A stretch of 64,000 bases of DNA from Microvirga zambiensis WSM3693 (GCF_016735695.1 NZ_JAERQD010000020.1:1-64000); one strand, 5' to 3'. Positions 8,163 through 17,879 are shown, counted from the stretch's first letter. Notes: generated from the letters alone by a model not told the origin. Numbers and translations are program-made.

Positions 8163-9368
8163 ATGAAATTCGTTCGAATCCTCTTGGGAGTCATTCTGCT
8201 CCTAGGAGGCCTCTATGTCGTTGTCGGCGAATACCTCTCGGGAACCAGCGCCGACGCCACGATCAATGCCCGGACCACCGTGCTCAGAGCACCGATCCAG
8301 GGACTGGCCGAGTTCTCCGTGCGTACGATAGGAGCCCGGATCTCCCCTGAAGAGGCCGTGGTGCGCATCACCGACAATCAGTTCGACAATGCCCGCCTGA
8401 TCGATCTTGAGCGGACCCGCTCTACCCTCGAGGCGGATCTCGCTCGGCTCCGGGCCCAGACCGCGGCGGTGGATGAGGCCCGCAAGGTCTTGGACACCCA
8501 GGCCAAGAGCTATCAGGAAGGGCGCGTGCGCCAGATCCGATCCCGCATCGCCGAGGCGCAGACCGCCGTGAACTCCGCGGAGGCGCGGTTCCGCGAGGCG
8601 GACAGCGCCCTCGACCGAACCCGCGAGCTGAATTCCCGCGGCGTCCAGACTGCGATCACCCTTGACCGCGCCAAGGCCCAGTATGACGTCGCGCAGCAGG
8701 ACATCGCCAGCTCTCGCGAGCGCATCACCTATCTCACTGCGGAACTCTCGTCGGCTCAGAATGGCGTCTTCATCGGCGATTCGTACAATGACGCGCCGTT
8801 TTCGATCCAACGGATCCGGGAGTTCGACCTCAGGCTGGACGAGCTCAAGGCGGAGGCCGACAATGTCAGCCGCCGCCTGAACCTGGCCGCCGAGCAGATC
8901 GCGGCTGAGCGGGTCCGGGTCAACCGCCTGACTGCGGCGGAACTCTCGGTACAGAACCCCGCCATTGTTTGGAACTTCCTCGCCAGCAGCGGCGAGCATG
9001 TCAACCAGGGGCAGGATCTCGTCCGGTTCGTGGATTGCTCCGCCGTTATGGTCACGGCCAGCGTGAGCGAACGGGTCTATTCCAGCCTCCGGGTTGGGAT
9101 GCCAGCCCAGTTCCGGCTGATCGGCGACGACCGGGTCATGCAGGGAACCATCACACGCCTCGGCGGATCGGGAGCAGCCGGCCTCTACAGCACCCTCGCC
9201 ATTGGCCCGAGCCCCGAGCACCTGACCCGCTTCGACGTCGCCTTGAGCATTCCGGAACTTGCGGGCGATCCGGATCTCTCCTGCGCCGTCGGGCGCACGG
9301 GCCGCGTGGTCTTCACGGGCGGACCGCTCGCGGGCATCCGGCAGAGGCTCGCGGATCTCGGCCTGTAG
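8163..9368 (+). CDS. HlyD-like membrane fusion protein of a beta-glucan synthase operon (BgsB-like)
   Basis: 401 aa with one N-terminal membrane helix (ILLGVILLLGGLYVVVGEYL) and a periplasmic part. A split biotinyl-lipoyl domain (TTVLRAPIQGLAEFSVRT near residue 40; WNFLASSGEHVNQGQDLVRF near 270) brackets a long coiled coil (about residues 80-260) rich in Arg/Glu/Ala. The C-terminal beta-barrel is typical of HlyD proteins. The stop codon directly abuts the ATG of the glycosyltransferase gene. In Sinorhizobium meliloti the gene pair bgsB (membrane-fusion-like) and bgsA (synthase) makes a mixed-linkage beta-glucan; order and sizes here fit that pair, but curdlan-type or other beta-glucan systems remain possible. 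Confidence 0.75.
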   Translation: MKFVRILLGVILLLGGLYVVVGEYLSGTSADATINARTTVLRAPIQGLAEFSVRTIGARISPEEAVVRITDNQFDNARLIDLERTRSTLEADLARLRAQTAAVDEARKVLDTQAKSYQEGRVRQIRSRIAEAQTAVNSAEARFREADSALDRTRELNSRGVQTAITLDRAKAQYDVAQQDIASSRERITYLTAELSSAQNGVFIGDSYNDAPFSIQRIREFDLRLDELKAEADNVSRRLNLAAEQIAAERVRVNRLTAAELSVQNPAIVWNFLASSGEHVNQGQDLVRFVDCSAVMVTASVSERVYSSLRVGMPAQFRLIGDDRVMQGTITRLGGSGAAGLYSTLAIGPSPEHLTRFDVALSIPELAGDPDLSCAVGRTGRVVFTGGPLAGIRQRLADLGL

Positions 9369-11345
9369 ATGCTCATCCTCGACCAATCTCTGTCGAGCCT
9401 CGCCGGTCTGGCCATCGTCGTCGGCCTTGCTCTGCTGCTGCTGCCGCTCGCCACGCCGAAGAACACCTGGATGCGCGTCCTGTTGCTCGGCCTGACGACC
9501 TTGCTGGGCTGGCGCTACATGATCTGGCGGATCACAGAGACGGTCCCGCCGGCGGTCGATGGGATCACCTTCGATGTCATCGCCGGATGGACTTTCGTGG
9601 CGATCGAGGCTCTGGCTCTCGTATCCTCGACATCGGCCTATCTGTTCCTCACCCGCCGGAAGGACCGGCATGGGGAAGCGGACCGGAACATCGCCTGGTG
9701 GGGCAGCAACCCGCCGCGCGTCGACCTCTACATCGCCACCTACAACGAAGAGCTGGAGGTTCTCGAGCGCACCCTCGCCGGCGCGCAGGCGAGCGATTAT
9801 CCGAACCTGCGCGTCTTCGTTCTCGACGACGGGCGGCGGGAGTGGCTGAGCGAGGTCTGCCGCCGCTACGGCGCCGAGCACAGGACGCGGCCCACCAACG
9901 AGCACGCGAAGGCCGGCAACATCAACTACACGCTGAAGCAGCGCCTGACCGAAGAGGATGCCCCCGACTTCGTCGCCGTCCTCGACGCGGATTTCGTGCC
10001 GCACCGCAATTTCGTGCGCCGGGCCGTCGCCCTGTTCCACGATACGAAGACCGGCCTGGTCCAGACTCCACAGCACTTCTTCAATCCTGATCCGATCCAG
10101 CACAATCTCTACATCGCCTCCGCCTATCCCGACGAGCAGCGCTTCTTCTTCGAGCATCTGGAACCCGCGCGCGACGCATGGGGCATCGCCGTGTGCTGCG
10201 GAACCTCCTCGATGGTGCGCGTCTCGGCGTTGCGCGAGATCGGCGGCCTGCCGACGCAGAGCGTGACGGAAGACTTCCTCCTGACCATTCGCCTGGACAG
10301 CCACGGCTATCGCACGGTCTATCTCAATGAAGCGCTCACGGAGGGACTCGCCCCGGAAGGACTGCATGAATATGTCGTGCAGCGCGGGCGGTGGTGTCTG
10401 GGCATGATGGAGATCGTGCGCAACGTCTACAATCCCTTCGGTGCAAATGGCTTGCGCTTCATGCAGCGCCTGAGCCTCGTTGACTCGCTGCTGTTCTGGA
10501 CGACCACCTTCCCGTTCCGCTTGATCGCGCTCATCGGCCCGCTGCTCTACTGGTACTTCGGTATCATCGTCGTGAATGCGTCGCTGACGGATGTCGTCTC
10601 GTACTATCTCCCCTACTACGCAGCCGTGCTGATCACGCTGAACTGGATCTCCAACGGCATGATCTGGCCCGTGCTCAACGACGTGTCCCAGCTCATCGCC
10701 GCATGGCCGATCACGCGCGCGGCTGCGATGGGATTGCTGACCAAAGGACCGCACAAGTTCCGCGTCACGGCGAAGGGCGGCGACCGGACGAAGACGATTG
10801 TGCAATGGCCGATGATGAAGCCCTTTGCGCTGCTCTTCGGACTCACCTTGGTAGGAATCCTCCTGCCCCTGATCTTTCCTGATCATTTCAGCCACGTGGC
10901 CAAGGCCGGAGACGGGATCAGGATCATCCTGTTCTGGACGATCTACAATCTGATGGTGCTCGCCATCACTATGCTGGTCTGCGTCGAGCGTCCTCGCGTC
11001 AACCGGCCCCAGCGCGAGAACGTCGAGCTGGCCACGATCACGGTCGGCTCGCAAAGGCTGCCGTCGTGGGTGCTCGAACTCGGCATCGACCATGCCCGCG
11101 TCCGCGGATTGACCGGGCTGACGGTCGGCGCCCTTGGAACGCTTGCTCTTGCGGATGTTGGCGATGTCGCTGTCCGCATCTTGAACGAAACGAACGACGG
11201 CTACCGCCTGTCACTGCGTCCGTCTCCGGAACAGCGCGATGGAATCCTGCGCAAGCTCCACACGGCAGATGCCAGGCCGGGAACCGGGCGCGGCGATCTT
11301 CCGGAGATGATCAGAGGTTGGATGCGCGGGCTGGCGTCACGGTAG
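9369..11345 (+). CDS. Family 2 beta-glucan synthase, BgsA/cellulose synthase-like
   Basis: 658 aa, multi-pass inner-membrane processive glycosyltransferase. Motifs of the cellulose-synthase superfamily are visible: VLDDG (about residue 155), DAD (about 206), TED (about 300) and QRGRW (about 338). Two membrane helices precede the catalytic domain and several follow (about 370-420, 495-540). The C-terminal 100 residues contain ERPRVNRPQR and a degenerate D-x-A-x-x-x-G, like a weak PilZ module; in S. meliloti BgsA the C-terminal region binds c-di-GMP without a canonical PilZ signature. It uses UDP-glucose in related enzymes; the exact linkage cannot be read from sequence. Second gene of a three-gene operon. 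Confidence 0.85.
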   Translation: MLILDQSLSSLAGLAIVVGLALLLLPLATPKNTWMRVLLLGLTTLLGWRYMIWRITETVPPAVDGITFDVIAGWTFVAIEALALVSSTSAYLFLTRRKDRHGEADRNIAWWGSNPPRVDLYIATYNEELEVLERTLAGAQASDYPNLRVFVLDDGRREWLSEVCRRYGAEHRTRPTNEHAKAGNINYTLKQRLTEEDAPDFVAVLDADFVPHRNFVRRAVALFHDTKTGLVQTPQHFFNPDPIQHNLYIASAYPDEQRFFFEHLEPARDAWGIAVCCGTSSMVRVSALREIGGLPTQSVTEDFLLTIRLDSHGYRTVYLNEALTEGLAPEGLHEYVVQRGRWCLGMMEIVRNVYNPFGANGLRFMQRLSLVDSLLFWTTTFPFRLIALIGPLLYWYFGIIVVNASLTDVVSYYLPYYAAVLITLNWISNGMIWPVLNDVSQLIAAWPITRAAAMGLLTKGPHKFRVTAKGGDRTKTIVQWPMMKPFALLFGLTLVGILLPLIFPDHFSHVAKAGDGIRIILFWTIYNLMVLAITMLVCVERPRVNRPQRENVELATITVGSQRLPSWVLELGIDHARVRGLTGLTVGALGTLALADVGDVAVRILNETNDGYRLSLRPSPEQRDGILRKLHTADARPGTGRGDLPEMIRGWMRGLASR

Positions 11346-11368
11346 ACGCAGGATAGGGAAGCACGGGA

Positions 11369-12487
11369 ATGCGCATTGGGATCAAGACACTTGTATTCGT
11401 CATCGGCGCGTTGCTGATGCTCATCCCTGCCATCGTGGCCGGTACTATGTTCACGAATGCCATGCAGCGCCGCGCAGAGGTGGCCAACAGCGCACGCTTG
11501 CGGCTTCTCGGCGAGATCGTCGCCGACCAGCTCGGTCGGCGCATGCAGGAGCTCTGGCAGACCGTCGAGGGGATGGCGCGCGTCGTTCGCCTGGACGACC
11601 CTGACGAAATCCGCCGTCAACTGACCCTGCTGAGCAAGGTGGATCGGCGTTATACCTGGATCGGCGTGGCCGATGTACAGGGGAAGGTGATTGCCGCGTC
11701 GCAGGGCATGCTCGAGGGTGCAAGCGTTGCCGAGAGGCCGTGGTTCCGCCGCGGCCTGAACGGCCCGACGGCCGTCGATGTGCATGAGGCGGTTCTTCTG
11801 GCGAAGCTCCTCCCTGCCACGCAGGAGCCGCGTCGTTTCGTCGATTTCTCCGCTCCGATCAGGAACGACCAGGGCGCCGTGATCGGCGCCATCGGGGCCC
11901 ATTTCGACTGGAACATGGTCAGGGACATCATTCAGGCCGTGAGGGGACAAGGGGTCGACGCGATTCTCGTCTCCCGCGACCGTGTGGTCCTCTCAGGCCC
12001 GCCGGAGCTTCAGGAAACCAAATTGTCCGAAGGGTCGGCCATCGCCGCCAGCCAGGGGACATCCATCGCTCTTCGCGAGAGATGGCAGGATTCGAAGGAG
12101 TACATGGCGGCAGTCGTTCCTTCGATCAAGTTCAATGACATGCCCAGCTTCGGTTGGAGCCTCATCGTGCGTGCGGATCTGAACACGGTGCTCGACCCCA
12201 CGCGAGCCATCGCGCAGGCGTTCTGGATGCTCCTTGGCGCCGGTGCGCTGGTCGGTCTCGTCCTGCTCTACCTGTTTTCGGCATGGCTCGCCAAGCCACT
12301 CGGCCGACTGGTTACGTCTGCCGAGGCGCTCGCCAGCGGTCGCACAGATCGGCCGCCGCACGACGAGACCCGCTACGAGGAGGCTGCCCGCCTGAGCGCC
12401 GCGCTCGTGCGTCTTCAGACGTTCTCGGTCCGGCCGTACCAGCCGTCCCGTGCGGAAAAGGGGAGAACGACGACGCCCGCGTCCTGA
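11369..12487 (+). CDS. dCache-HAMP membrane sensor lacking an output domain
   Basis: 372 aa. Two membrane helices (about residues 7-29 and 275-297) bracket a periplasmic dCache-type sensor (TWIGVADVQGKVIAAS, ERPWFRRGL, GAIGAHFDWNMVRDI). After the second helix comes a HAMP-like stretch (AKPLGRLVTSAEALASGR) and then only about 40 residues ending in PAS, with no GGDEF, kinase, cyclase or methyl-accepting region. It lies 23 bases after the glucan synthase with its own AGGGAAG ribosome-binding site, so it is the third gene of that operon. Related dCache-HAMP proteins normally end in an enzymatic domain, so this one may signal through a partner. Confidence 0.75.
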   Translation: MRIGIKTLVFVIGALLMLIPAIVAGTMFTNAMQRRAEVANSARLRLLGEIVADQLGRRMQELWQTVEGMARVVRLDDPDEIRRQLTLLSKVDRRYTWIGVADVQGKVIAASQGMLEGASVAERPWFRRGLNGPTAVDVHEAVLLAKLLPATQEPRRFVDFSAPIRNDQGAVIGAIGAHFDWNMVRDIIQAVRGQGVDAILVSRDRVVLSGPPELQETKLSEGSAIAASQGTSIALRERWQDSKEYMAAVVPSIKFNDMPSFGWSLIVRADLNTVLDPTRAIAQAFWMLLGAGALVGLVLLYLFSAWLAKPLGRLVTSAEALASGRTDRPPHDETRYEEAARLSAALVRLQTFSVRPYQPSRAEKGRTTTPAS

Positions 12488-12590
12488 GCGGCGCCGAATG
12501 GCGGGCAGGCCTTGAAAGCCCCTCGCCGAGACTTGGGGCTGGCATTCCAGATTGATGCTTCCCGAAGGTTGATAGTGGGAATGCCCGCTT

Positions 12591-12690
12591 ATGGCACTCC
12601 AGCGACGTAAGCGCTTGGTCCGCTTCGCGGTCAGGAGCCGAAGTTCGTTGAGCAGCCGGAATGTGAAAGGATGACCCATTCCGGACCATC
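12591..12690. repeat. Dispersed intergenic repeat R1, copy 1
   Basis: About 100 bases starting TGGCACTCCAGCGACGTAAG and ending CCCATTCCGGACCAT. The part 12636-12677 is identical, all 42 bases, to 21497-21538; the first part resembles 24905-24945; the whole resembles 33050-33150 at lower identity. Short pieces (CCCATTCCGGACCAT, GGACCATCC-GGTTGGGAC) recur near 18165 and 14895. It sits in the 540-base gap before the first cyclase gene; nothing else is seen in that gap. Confidence 0.7.
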
Positions 12691-13026
12691 CTGAGGTTGG
12701 GACACGCGGCTGACGGAGCGATCGTTCCCACTGCCGACGACGGAAGAAACCGCTTCGGCAGGTTCAGCGCGCCGGTGGGTTCGAAGTCCCGAAAACGGAC
12801 CTTCCTTCGAAGGACGCCATCCTTCCATCGGACCGCAACAGACCTTTGCAGCGACCGCTTCGCGAATCCTGTTCCCGTCGAAGGCGGCACTCTCGTGAAG
12901 CGTCGCCTCATGACCGTCTCAGTGGTATCATGAACCGGCACGGTCGCGGTGTCGGGCAGCCGGATGGTGCATGTCGCGTCAATCGCCTGGGCTTCATCCG
13001 GCGGATCTCCTGAGGGAGAGACAGCC

Positions 13027-14778
13027 ATGGCAAGAGCGGAGCGGCGGCTGGCCGCGATCCTGGCCGCTGACGTCGTCGGCTATTCCCGCCTCGTCGAACA
13101 TGACGAGGCCGGGACGCTGTCGGCCCTGAAGGTTCTGCGCCGGGAGGTGATCGATCCGCTGCTGGCCGAGCATCAGGGCCGTATCGTCAAGCTGATGGGC
13201 GACGGTGCGCTCGTGGAGTTCGGCTCGGTCGTCGATGCCGTCGCGTGCGCGGTCGCCATCCAGAAGGGCGTTGCCGGGAACCAGGCCGATATCCCAATGG
13301 CGCGACGCATCATCTTCCGGATCGGCGTCAATCTCGGCGATGTGATCCACGAGGTCGACGGGGATCTCTACGGCGATGGCGTCAACATCGCGGCCCGCCT
13401 CGAGGCCTTGGCGGATCCAGGCGGCATTTGCCTTTCCGGCACGGCGTACGATCACCTTCAGGGCAAGCTTGACTGCGACTACGAGTACCTCGGCGAACGC
13501 GCGCTCAAGAACATGGAGCGGCCGGTGCGACTGTACCGCGCCCTTCTGGAAGGGACGACCTCACGAACGGCGTCGCCCAGGCCCGCACTTCCGGACCGAC
13601 CGTCCATTGCCGTGCTGCCGTTCAACGCCATGAGCGCCGACCCGGAGCAGGACTTCTTCAGCGATGGGCTCACCGAGGACATCACCACCGCGCTCTCCAA
13701 GCTCAAGGGCTTCTTCGTGATCGCCCGCAACACGATGTTCACCTACAAGGGAAAGCCCGTGGATGTGCGCGCCATCGGGCGCGAACTCGGGATCCGCTAT
13801 GTTCTCGAGGGGAGCGTCCGCAAGTCGGGCAACCGCGTGAGGGTGACCGCGCAGCTCGTCGACGCGGCCTCCGAGGCCCATCTCTGGGCCGAGAGGTACG
13901 ACGGCGACCTCGGCGACATCTTCGTCATTCAGGACGAAATCACCGCAAGCGTCGTCGGCCGCATCGGGCCGGAACTCCTGGCGGCGGAGCATGCCCGCGA
14001 AAGCCCGAAGCCGCATCATGGCCTCGATGCCTGGGAATGTGTCGTGCGCGCGGTGTTCCTGTGTTCCCAGCTGTCCGAGGAGAGCAGCGGTAAGATGCTC
14101 CCCCTGCTCGATCGGGCCATCGGACTGGCTCCCGATTATGCCCAGGCGCTCGCCATGAAAGGTTGGATTACCATATGGCGCGCGTTCCAGGGATGGGAGG
14201 ACATGGGACACGCCCTCGCCCTTGCCAGGGATATCGTCCAGAAAGCCGTTGCCGCGGACGACAAGGAACCGTGGGCTTACCTTGCGCAGGCGATGATAGC
14301 CTTTGCGATGCGTGACAATGTCCTGGCGACGGCAGCGATCAGCCAGGCTGTCGCGCTCAACCCCAACTCCGCGTTCGCACACGGCCAGTTGGGACTTGCG
14401 CATGCCAACGGGGGCCGCGCGGCGGACGCCATTCCCTGCATCGACTACGCCCTCAGACTGAGCCCGCGCGAGGCTTTTCTCGGCGACTTCCAGTTCTACT
14501 ACTGTATGGCTTACTTCCAGGGCGCGAATTACGAGCTTGGATTGCGTTATGCACGGGAGGCGCATCGCATGCGGTCCGGCCACGCGGTTCCGCTCATCAT
14601 CGGCACGGCCTGCGCCGGACTTCTGGACGACCGGGAGGCCGCCACGGACTTGCTCGGACGGCTCAAGTCGCTGGTCCCCGACATCTCACGGGACGCGATC
14701 GCAGCAACATCATCTTTCGTCCGCGCCGAGGATCGGGCGCGCCTGATCGAGGGACTTGCCCGCGCCGGCCTGAATTGA
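13027..14778 (+). CDS. Class III adenylate cyclase with TolB-N-like and TPR domains (paralog A)
   Basis: 583 aa from ATG 13027, which follows GGGAGAG; the open frame extends to 12949 without good signals. Domain order: class III cyclase catalytic domain (about 5-170), TolB-N/FlgO-like domain (about 191-312, SIAVLPFNAMS... to VIQDEIT), TPR-like repeats (about 350-560). Catalytic residues are complete: metal Asp in AADVVGYS and in MGDGA, adenine-binding Lys in IVKL and Asp in YGDGVN, and the Asn/Arg pair in NIAARL. No membrane segment. Expected product is cAMP. The dCache-HAMP sensor without output lies upstream but 540 bases away. Confidence 0.88.
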   Translation: MARAERRLAAILAADVVGYSRLVEHDEAGTLSALKVLRREVIDPLLAEHQGRIVKLMGDGALVEFGSVVDAVACAVAIQKGVAGNQADIPMARRIIFRIGVNLGDVIHEVDGDLYGDGVNIAARLEALADPGGICLSGTAYDHLQGKLDCDYEYLGERALKNMERPVRLYRALLEGTTSRTASPRPALPDRPSIAVLPFNAMSADPEQDFFSDGLTEDITTALSKLKGFFVIARNTMFTYKGKPVDVRAIGRELGIRYVLEGSVRKSGNRVRVTAQLVDAASEAHLWAERYDGDLGDIFVIQDEITASVVGRIGPELLAAEHARESPKPHHGLDAWECVVRAVFLCSQLSEESSGKMLPLLDRAIGLAPDYAQALAMKGWITIWRAFQGWEDMGHALALARDIVQKAVAADDKEPWAYLAQAMIAFAMRDNVLATAAISQAVALNPNSAFAHGQLGLAHANGGRAADAIPCIDYALRLSPREAFLGDFQFYYCMAYFQGANYELGLRYAREAHRMRSGHAVPLIIGTACAGLLDDREAATDLLGRLKSLVPDISRDAIAATSSFVRAEDRARLIEGLARAGLN

Positions 14779-15054
14779 CGGGTTGGCGTTACCTCGAGAA
14801 CCGATCGCTTGCCGGTGAGGAGCGTTCCCGGCAGCAATCCTCATCGAACCGAACGTTCCGAAGGCGCAAGGAAGCTCGGTCCCGAACCCACCGCGGACCA
14901 TCCCTTGGTTGGGACGCATACCCGACTGTGCGTTTGATCCCATTGGCACGAAGATTCATACTGAGCGCCTCGGGCGATCCGGCATCTGGCCTGGCCCAAT
15001 CTCGTCATGTAAAGTACGCGACAGTGCCTTCAGGTCGATCTTCGGAGGGGCGAA

Positions 15055-15831
15055 ATGGCTGGCTACGCGCTGGATAACTCCTGGGAACGCGCCAGGCGGC
15101 GACTGTCCCTCCTCGAACAGCACCTCGATCCCATGACGAAGCGACGTGCGATCGCTCTCGGTCTTGGCGAAGGCTGGAACTGCCTGGAAGTCGGCGCGGG
15201 CGGCGGCTCGATCGCCACATGGCTCAGCGATCAGGTCGGGCCAACCGGCAAAGTGGTCGCGACCGACATCAACACCGCGCTCCTTCAGGACTTGCAGCGC
15301 CCCAATCTCGAACCACGTCGACACGACATCGTCAGCGATGACTTGCCGGAAGGCGCATTCGACTTCGTCCATACCCGTTGGCTTCTGCATCATCTACCCC
15401 AACCCGACGTCGCGATCGCGCGGATGGTGGCGGCCGTTCGGCCCGGGGGATGGCTGCTCCTCGAAGAAGTGGATTTCTTCCCCGTCCACACATCGGAGTC
15501 CGCTGAATATCGGGACTTCATGGTGGCACTGACCGATACCGTCGTCAAAGCGTCTGGGCGGGATTGCTTCTGGGCCCGTGCATTGCCGCAGCTCGTCGCG
15601 CGCGCGGGCCTCTCGAAGATCGGTGGCGAAGGCGACTTCCCCTTGCTCCAGGGAGGCTCACCAAGCGCGGAGTTCTTCGCGCTCACGGCCGAGCAGATGC
15701 ACGACCGGATGATCGCTTCGGGGGCGATCAGCGTCGAACGGATGGATCACGCGCTGCGCCTGCTGGCCTCGCCCGATTTCTGGGCTTTCGGTGGGGGCGG
15801 AGTGGCGGTGTGGGGGCAACGCCCAGGCTGA
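15055..15831 (+). CDS. SAM-dependent class I methyltransferase
   Basis: 258 aa from ATG 15055, with GGAGGGG just upstream. The Rossmann-type SAM site is clear: LEVGAGGGSIATWL (motif I, about residue 45), VVATDIN (motif II), and HHLPQPDVAIARMVAAVRPGGWLLLEEVD (post-I region, about 120-145). The C-terminal part would bind the acceptor, which is unknown. It lies alone between two cyclase genes of opposite orientation. Methylation of a small molecule is more likely than of nucleic acid, but this is inference. The gap 14779-15054 holds only a short R1-like fragment near 14890. Confidence 0.85.
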   Translation: MAGYALDNSWERARRRLSLLEQHLDPMTKRRAIALGLGEGWNCLEVGAGGGSIATWLSDQVGPTGKVVATDINTALLQDLQRPNLEPRRHDIVSDDLPEGAFDFVHTRWLLHHLPQPDVAIARMVAAVRPGGWLLLEEVDFFPVHTSESAEYRDFMVALTDTVVKASGRDCFWARALPQLVARAGLSKIGGEGDFPLLQGGSPSAEFFALTAEQMHDRMIASGAISVERMDHALRLLASPDFWAFGGGGVAVWGQRPG

Positions 15832-16004
15832 CCCGTCCGGTCGCGGCTATCCTGCGCGTAGGCGCGATAGTCCGCTGATCCGTCTGATCGATGCGACTCC
15901 GTGGTCGGGCCTGATCATCACCGGGATTGCGGAGGGATGGCTTTTAGATTGGCGTCAAGCGGCCCTCCAGCCCGCCCGAAATCCTAGCCTAGCCGAAAAA
16001 TGCT

Positions 16005-17879
16005 CTAGATGCTGGGCTCTCGCGGCTTGTCCTGCGTCTCAAACAGCTTCTGATAGCGTGGATGGGCGCGGATCGGGTCCAGGTCCGAATCGTTCTTGAA
16101 CCACAACACCAGCTCGGAGGAGATGTGCGGAATGACTTTCTCCAGATGGTCCATCGCTTGATCAAGCTCCCCCAGGAGCGAGTACACACAAGCAATGTTG
16201 TAGTGAGCCAAGCTCTCGTCCGGGTCAATCGCGATGGCGCGCGCCGCCCAGTCCATCGCCCGGTCGTGTTCGCCCATGTGAGCCAGCGCGAGGGCACCTC
16301 GGTGGGCAGGACCCGAGTTCTCCGGATGCAGATCGAGCGCCCGCTCAGCCCGCTCGACTCCGAGCTGTGCCCATCTCCTTCGATCTGCCGGCCGGCCCAG
16401 CGCATGATAGAGAGTCATGAGATGGACTGGCGACACGTAGTCGTCGGGCCGGAGCTCGGCGGCGCGCTCAAACAGCTTGGCGGCCGCTGCAAAATCGCCC
16501 TGCGTATAGAGAAGCCTGGCATAGTAGAAGTTGGCCTCGTACAGGTTGTTGTCGAGTGCAAGGGCGCACTCGAACTCGGTCGTGGCTTCCGCGTGGCTCC
16601 CGTTTTGATGCAGGGCCAGTCCTTGCGCAGCGTGGGCCTCGCCCAGGTCGGGGTCGAGTGCTAAGGCCTTGGCACTCATCTCGAGAATGCCATCAAGGGA
16701 GACCTCGGCAGCATGCCACGCGTGTAGAGCCGAGTCGCAGTTTGCGATGCCAGCGTAGGCACGGGCATAGTGGGGATCGAGTTCTACCGCCTTGGAAAAC
16801 ATCCGCCGCGCCAGGAGCAGGTATGATTTCGACCATTCGTGGGAGAATTGCCGGCCCCTGAGATAGTAGGTGTAGGCCTCGATATTCTCCGTTGGGGCTT
16901 GAGCGATCGCTGCCTTCTCTTTGGGAAGGAGCTTCACCTTGAGCTGCTGGACGATTGCGTCTGTGATCTCATCCTGGATCGCGAAAATGTCGGTCAGGTC
17001 GCGGTCGTAACGCTCGGCCCAAAGATGGTCACCGGTGTGGCCTTCTACGAGCTGAGCAGCAATGCGAACCCGCGATCCAGCCTTGCGGACACTCCCTTCC
17101 AGGACGAACTGGACGCCAAGTTCCCGTGCCGCGTGCTGCACCGTGAGCGACTTGCCCTTGCAGGTGAACACGGTGTTGCGGTCGACGACATGCAAACCAG
17201 AGATCTTGGACAGGTCTGTAATGATATCTTCGGTCATGCCGTCCGAAAAATACTCCTGCTCCGGATCCCCGCTCATGTTCGTGAACGGAAGCACCGCGAT
17301 CGACCGCCTCTGTCTCTCCTGTGTCGGCATAGGGGTTGCGGCATGTTCCGGGTGGGCAGAAGAGGGGTCCAGCAGGATGTTGTAGACTCGAACGGCTTTC
17401 TCGATGTTCTTGAGGGTTTGCTCTCCCATATCCTCGAAGGAGAGGTTGAGCCGGGCGCCGACGTGATCGCGAACCGAGCCGGACACCGCAATACCGCCAG
17501 GCTTGGCGATCCCTTCGAGCCGCGCCGCCACGTTCACGCCATCGCCGAAGAGATCGCCGCCCTCGACGATAACATCTCCCAGATGGACGCCGATCCGGAA
17601 TTCAAGCCAGCGATCCTGGGGCACACTGTCATTTCTTTGGCGCATGCCGCGCTGGATTTCGGCGGCGCAGGCGACGGCGTTCACCACGCTCGGAAACTCG
17701 GCCAACAGGCCATCACCTGTGAGTTTGACAATACGGCCGCGATGCTCGGTGATCCTGGGCTCAATCAACTCGGTGTGATGGCTCTTGAGCGCGGCGAGCG
17801 TGCCGGTCTCGTCCGCCCCCATAAGGCGGCTATAGCCCACGACGTCTGCGGCAACAATGGCGGTCAGGCGACGTTCCAC
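16005..17879 (-). CDS. Class III adenylate cyclase with TolB-N-like and TPR domains (paralog B)
   Basis: 624 aa starting at GTG 17879 (VERRLTAIVAADVVGYSRL, the usual start of this family). Cyclase domain about 1-170 with complete residues: Asp in AADVVG, Lys in IVKLTGDG, Asp in GDG, Asp in FGDGVN, Asn/Arg in NVAARL. TolB-N-like domain about 191-305 (SIAVLPFTNMSGDPEQEYFS). The remaining half is TPR repeats (EAHAAQGLALHQNG, ARLLYTQGDFAAAAKLFERAAEL, IACVYSLLGELDQAMDHLEKV). Soluble and cytoplasmic. The function of the middle domain in these proteins is not known. Same family as the genes at 13027, 24966, 35286 and 49658. Confidence 0.88.
   Translation of the reverse strand: MERRLTAIVAADVVGYSRLMGADETGTLAALKSHHTELIEPRITEHRGRIVKLTGDGLLAEFPSVVNAVACAAEIQRGMRQRNDSVPQDRWLEFRIGVHLGDVIVEGGDLFGDGVNVAARLEGIAKPGGIAVSGSVRDHVGARLNLSFEDMGEQTLKNIEKAVRVYNILLDPSSAHPEHAATPMPTQERQRRSIAVLPFTNMSGDPEQEYFSDGMTEDIITDLSKISGLHVVDRNTVFTCKGKSLTVQHAARELGVQFVLEGSVRKAGSRVRIAAQLVEGHTGDHLWAERYDRDLTDIFAIQDEITDAIVQQLKVKLLPKEKAAIAQAPTENIEAYTYYLRGRQFSHEWSKSYLLLARRMFSKAVELDPHYARAYAGIANCDSALHAWHAAEVSLDGILEMSAKALALDPDLGEAHAAQGLALHQNGSHAEATTEFECALALDNNLYEANFYYARLLYTQGDFAAAAKLFERAAELRPDDYVSPVHLMTLYHALGRPADRRRWAQLGVERAERALDLHPENSGPAHRGALALAHMGEHDRAMDWAARAIAIDPDESLAHYNIACVYSLLGELDQAMDHLEKVIPHISSELVLWFKNDSDLDPIRAHPRYQKLFETQDKPREPSI

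Noticed and set aside
8202..11093. 963-codon open frame on the minus strand
   Set aside because: It runs antisense to the HlyD-like and glycosyltransferase genes, which have clear domains. Its translation is Arg/Asp/Gly-rich low complexity, typical of an antisense shadow in GC-rich DNA.
12488..13026. Possible decayed GGDEF domain following the dCache-HAMP sensor
   Set aside because: No GGDEF-like residues in any plus-strand frame of the gap; the stretch is occupied by the R1 repeat.
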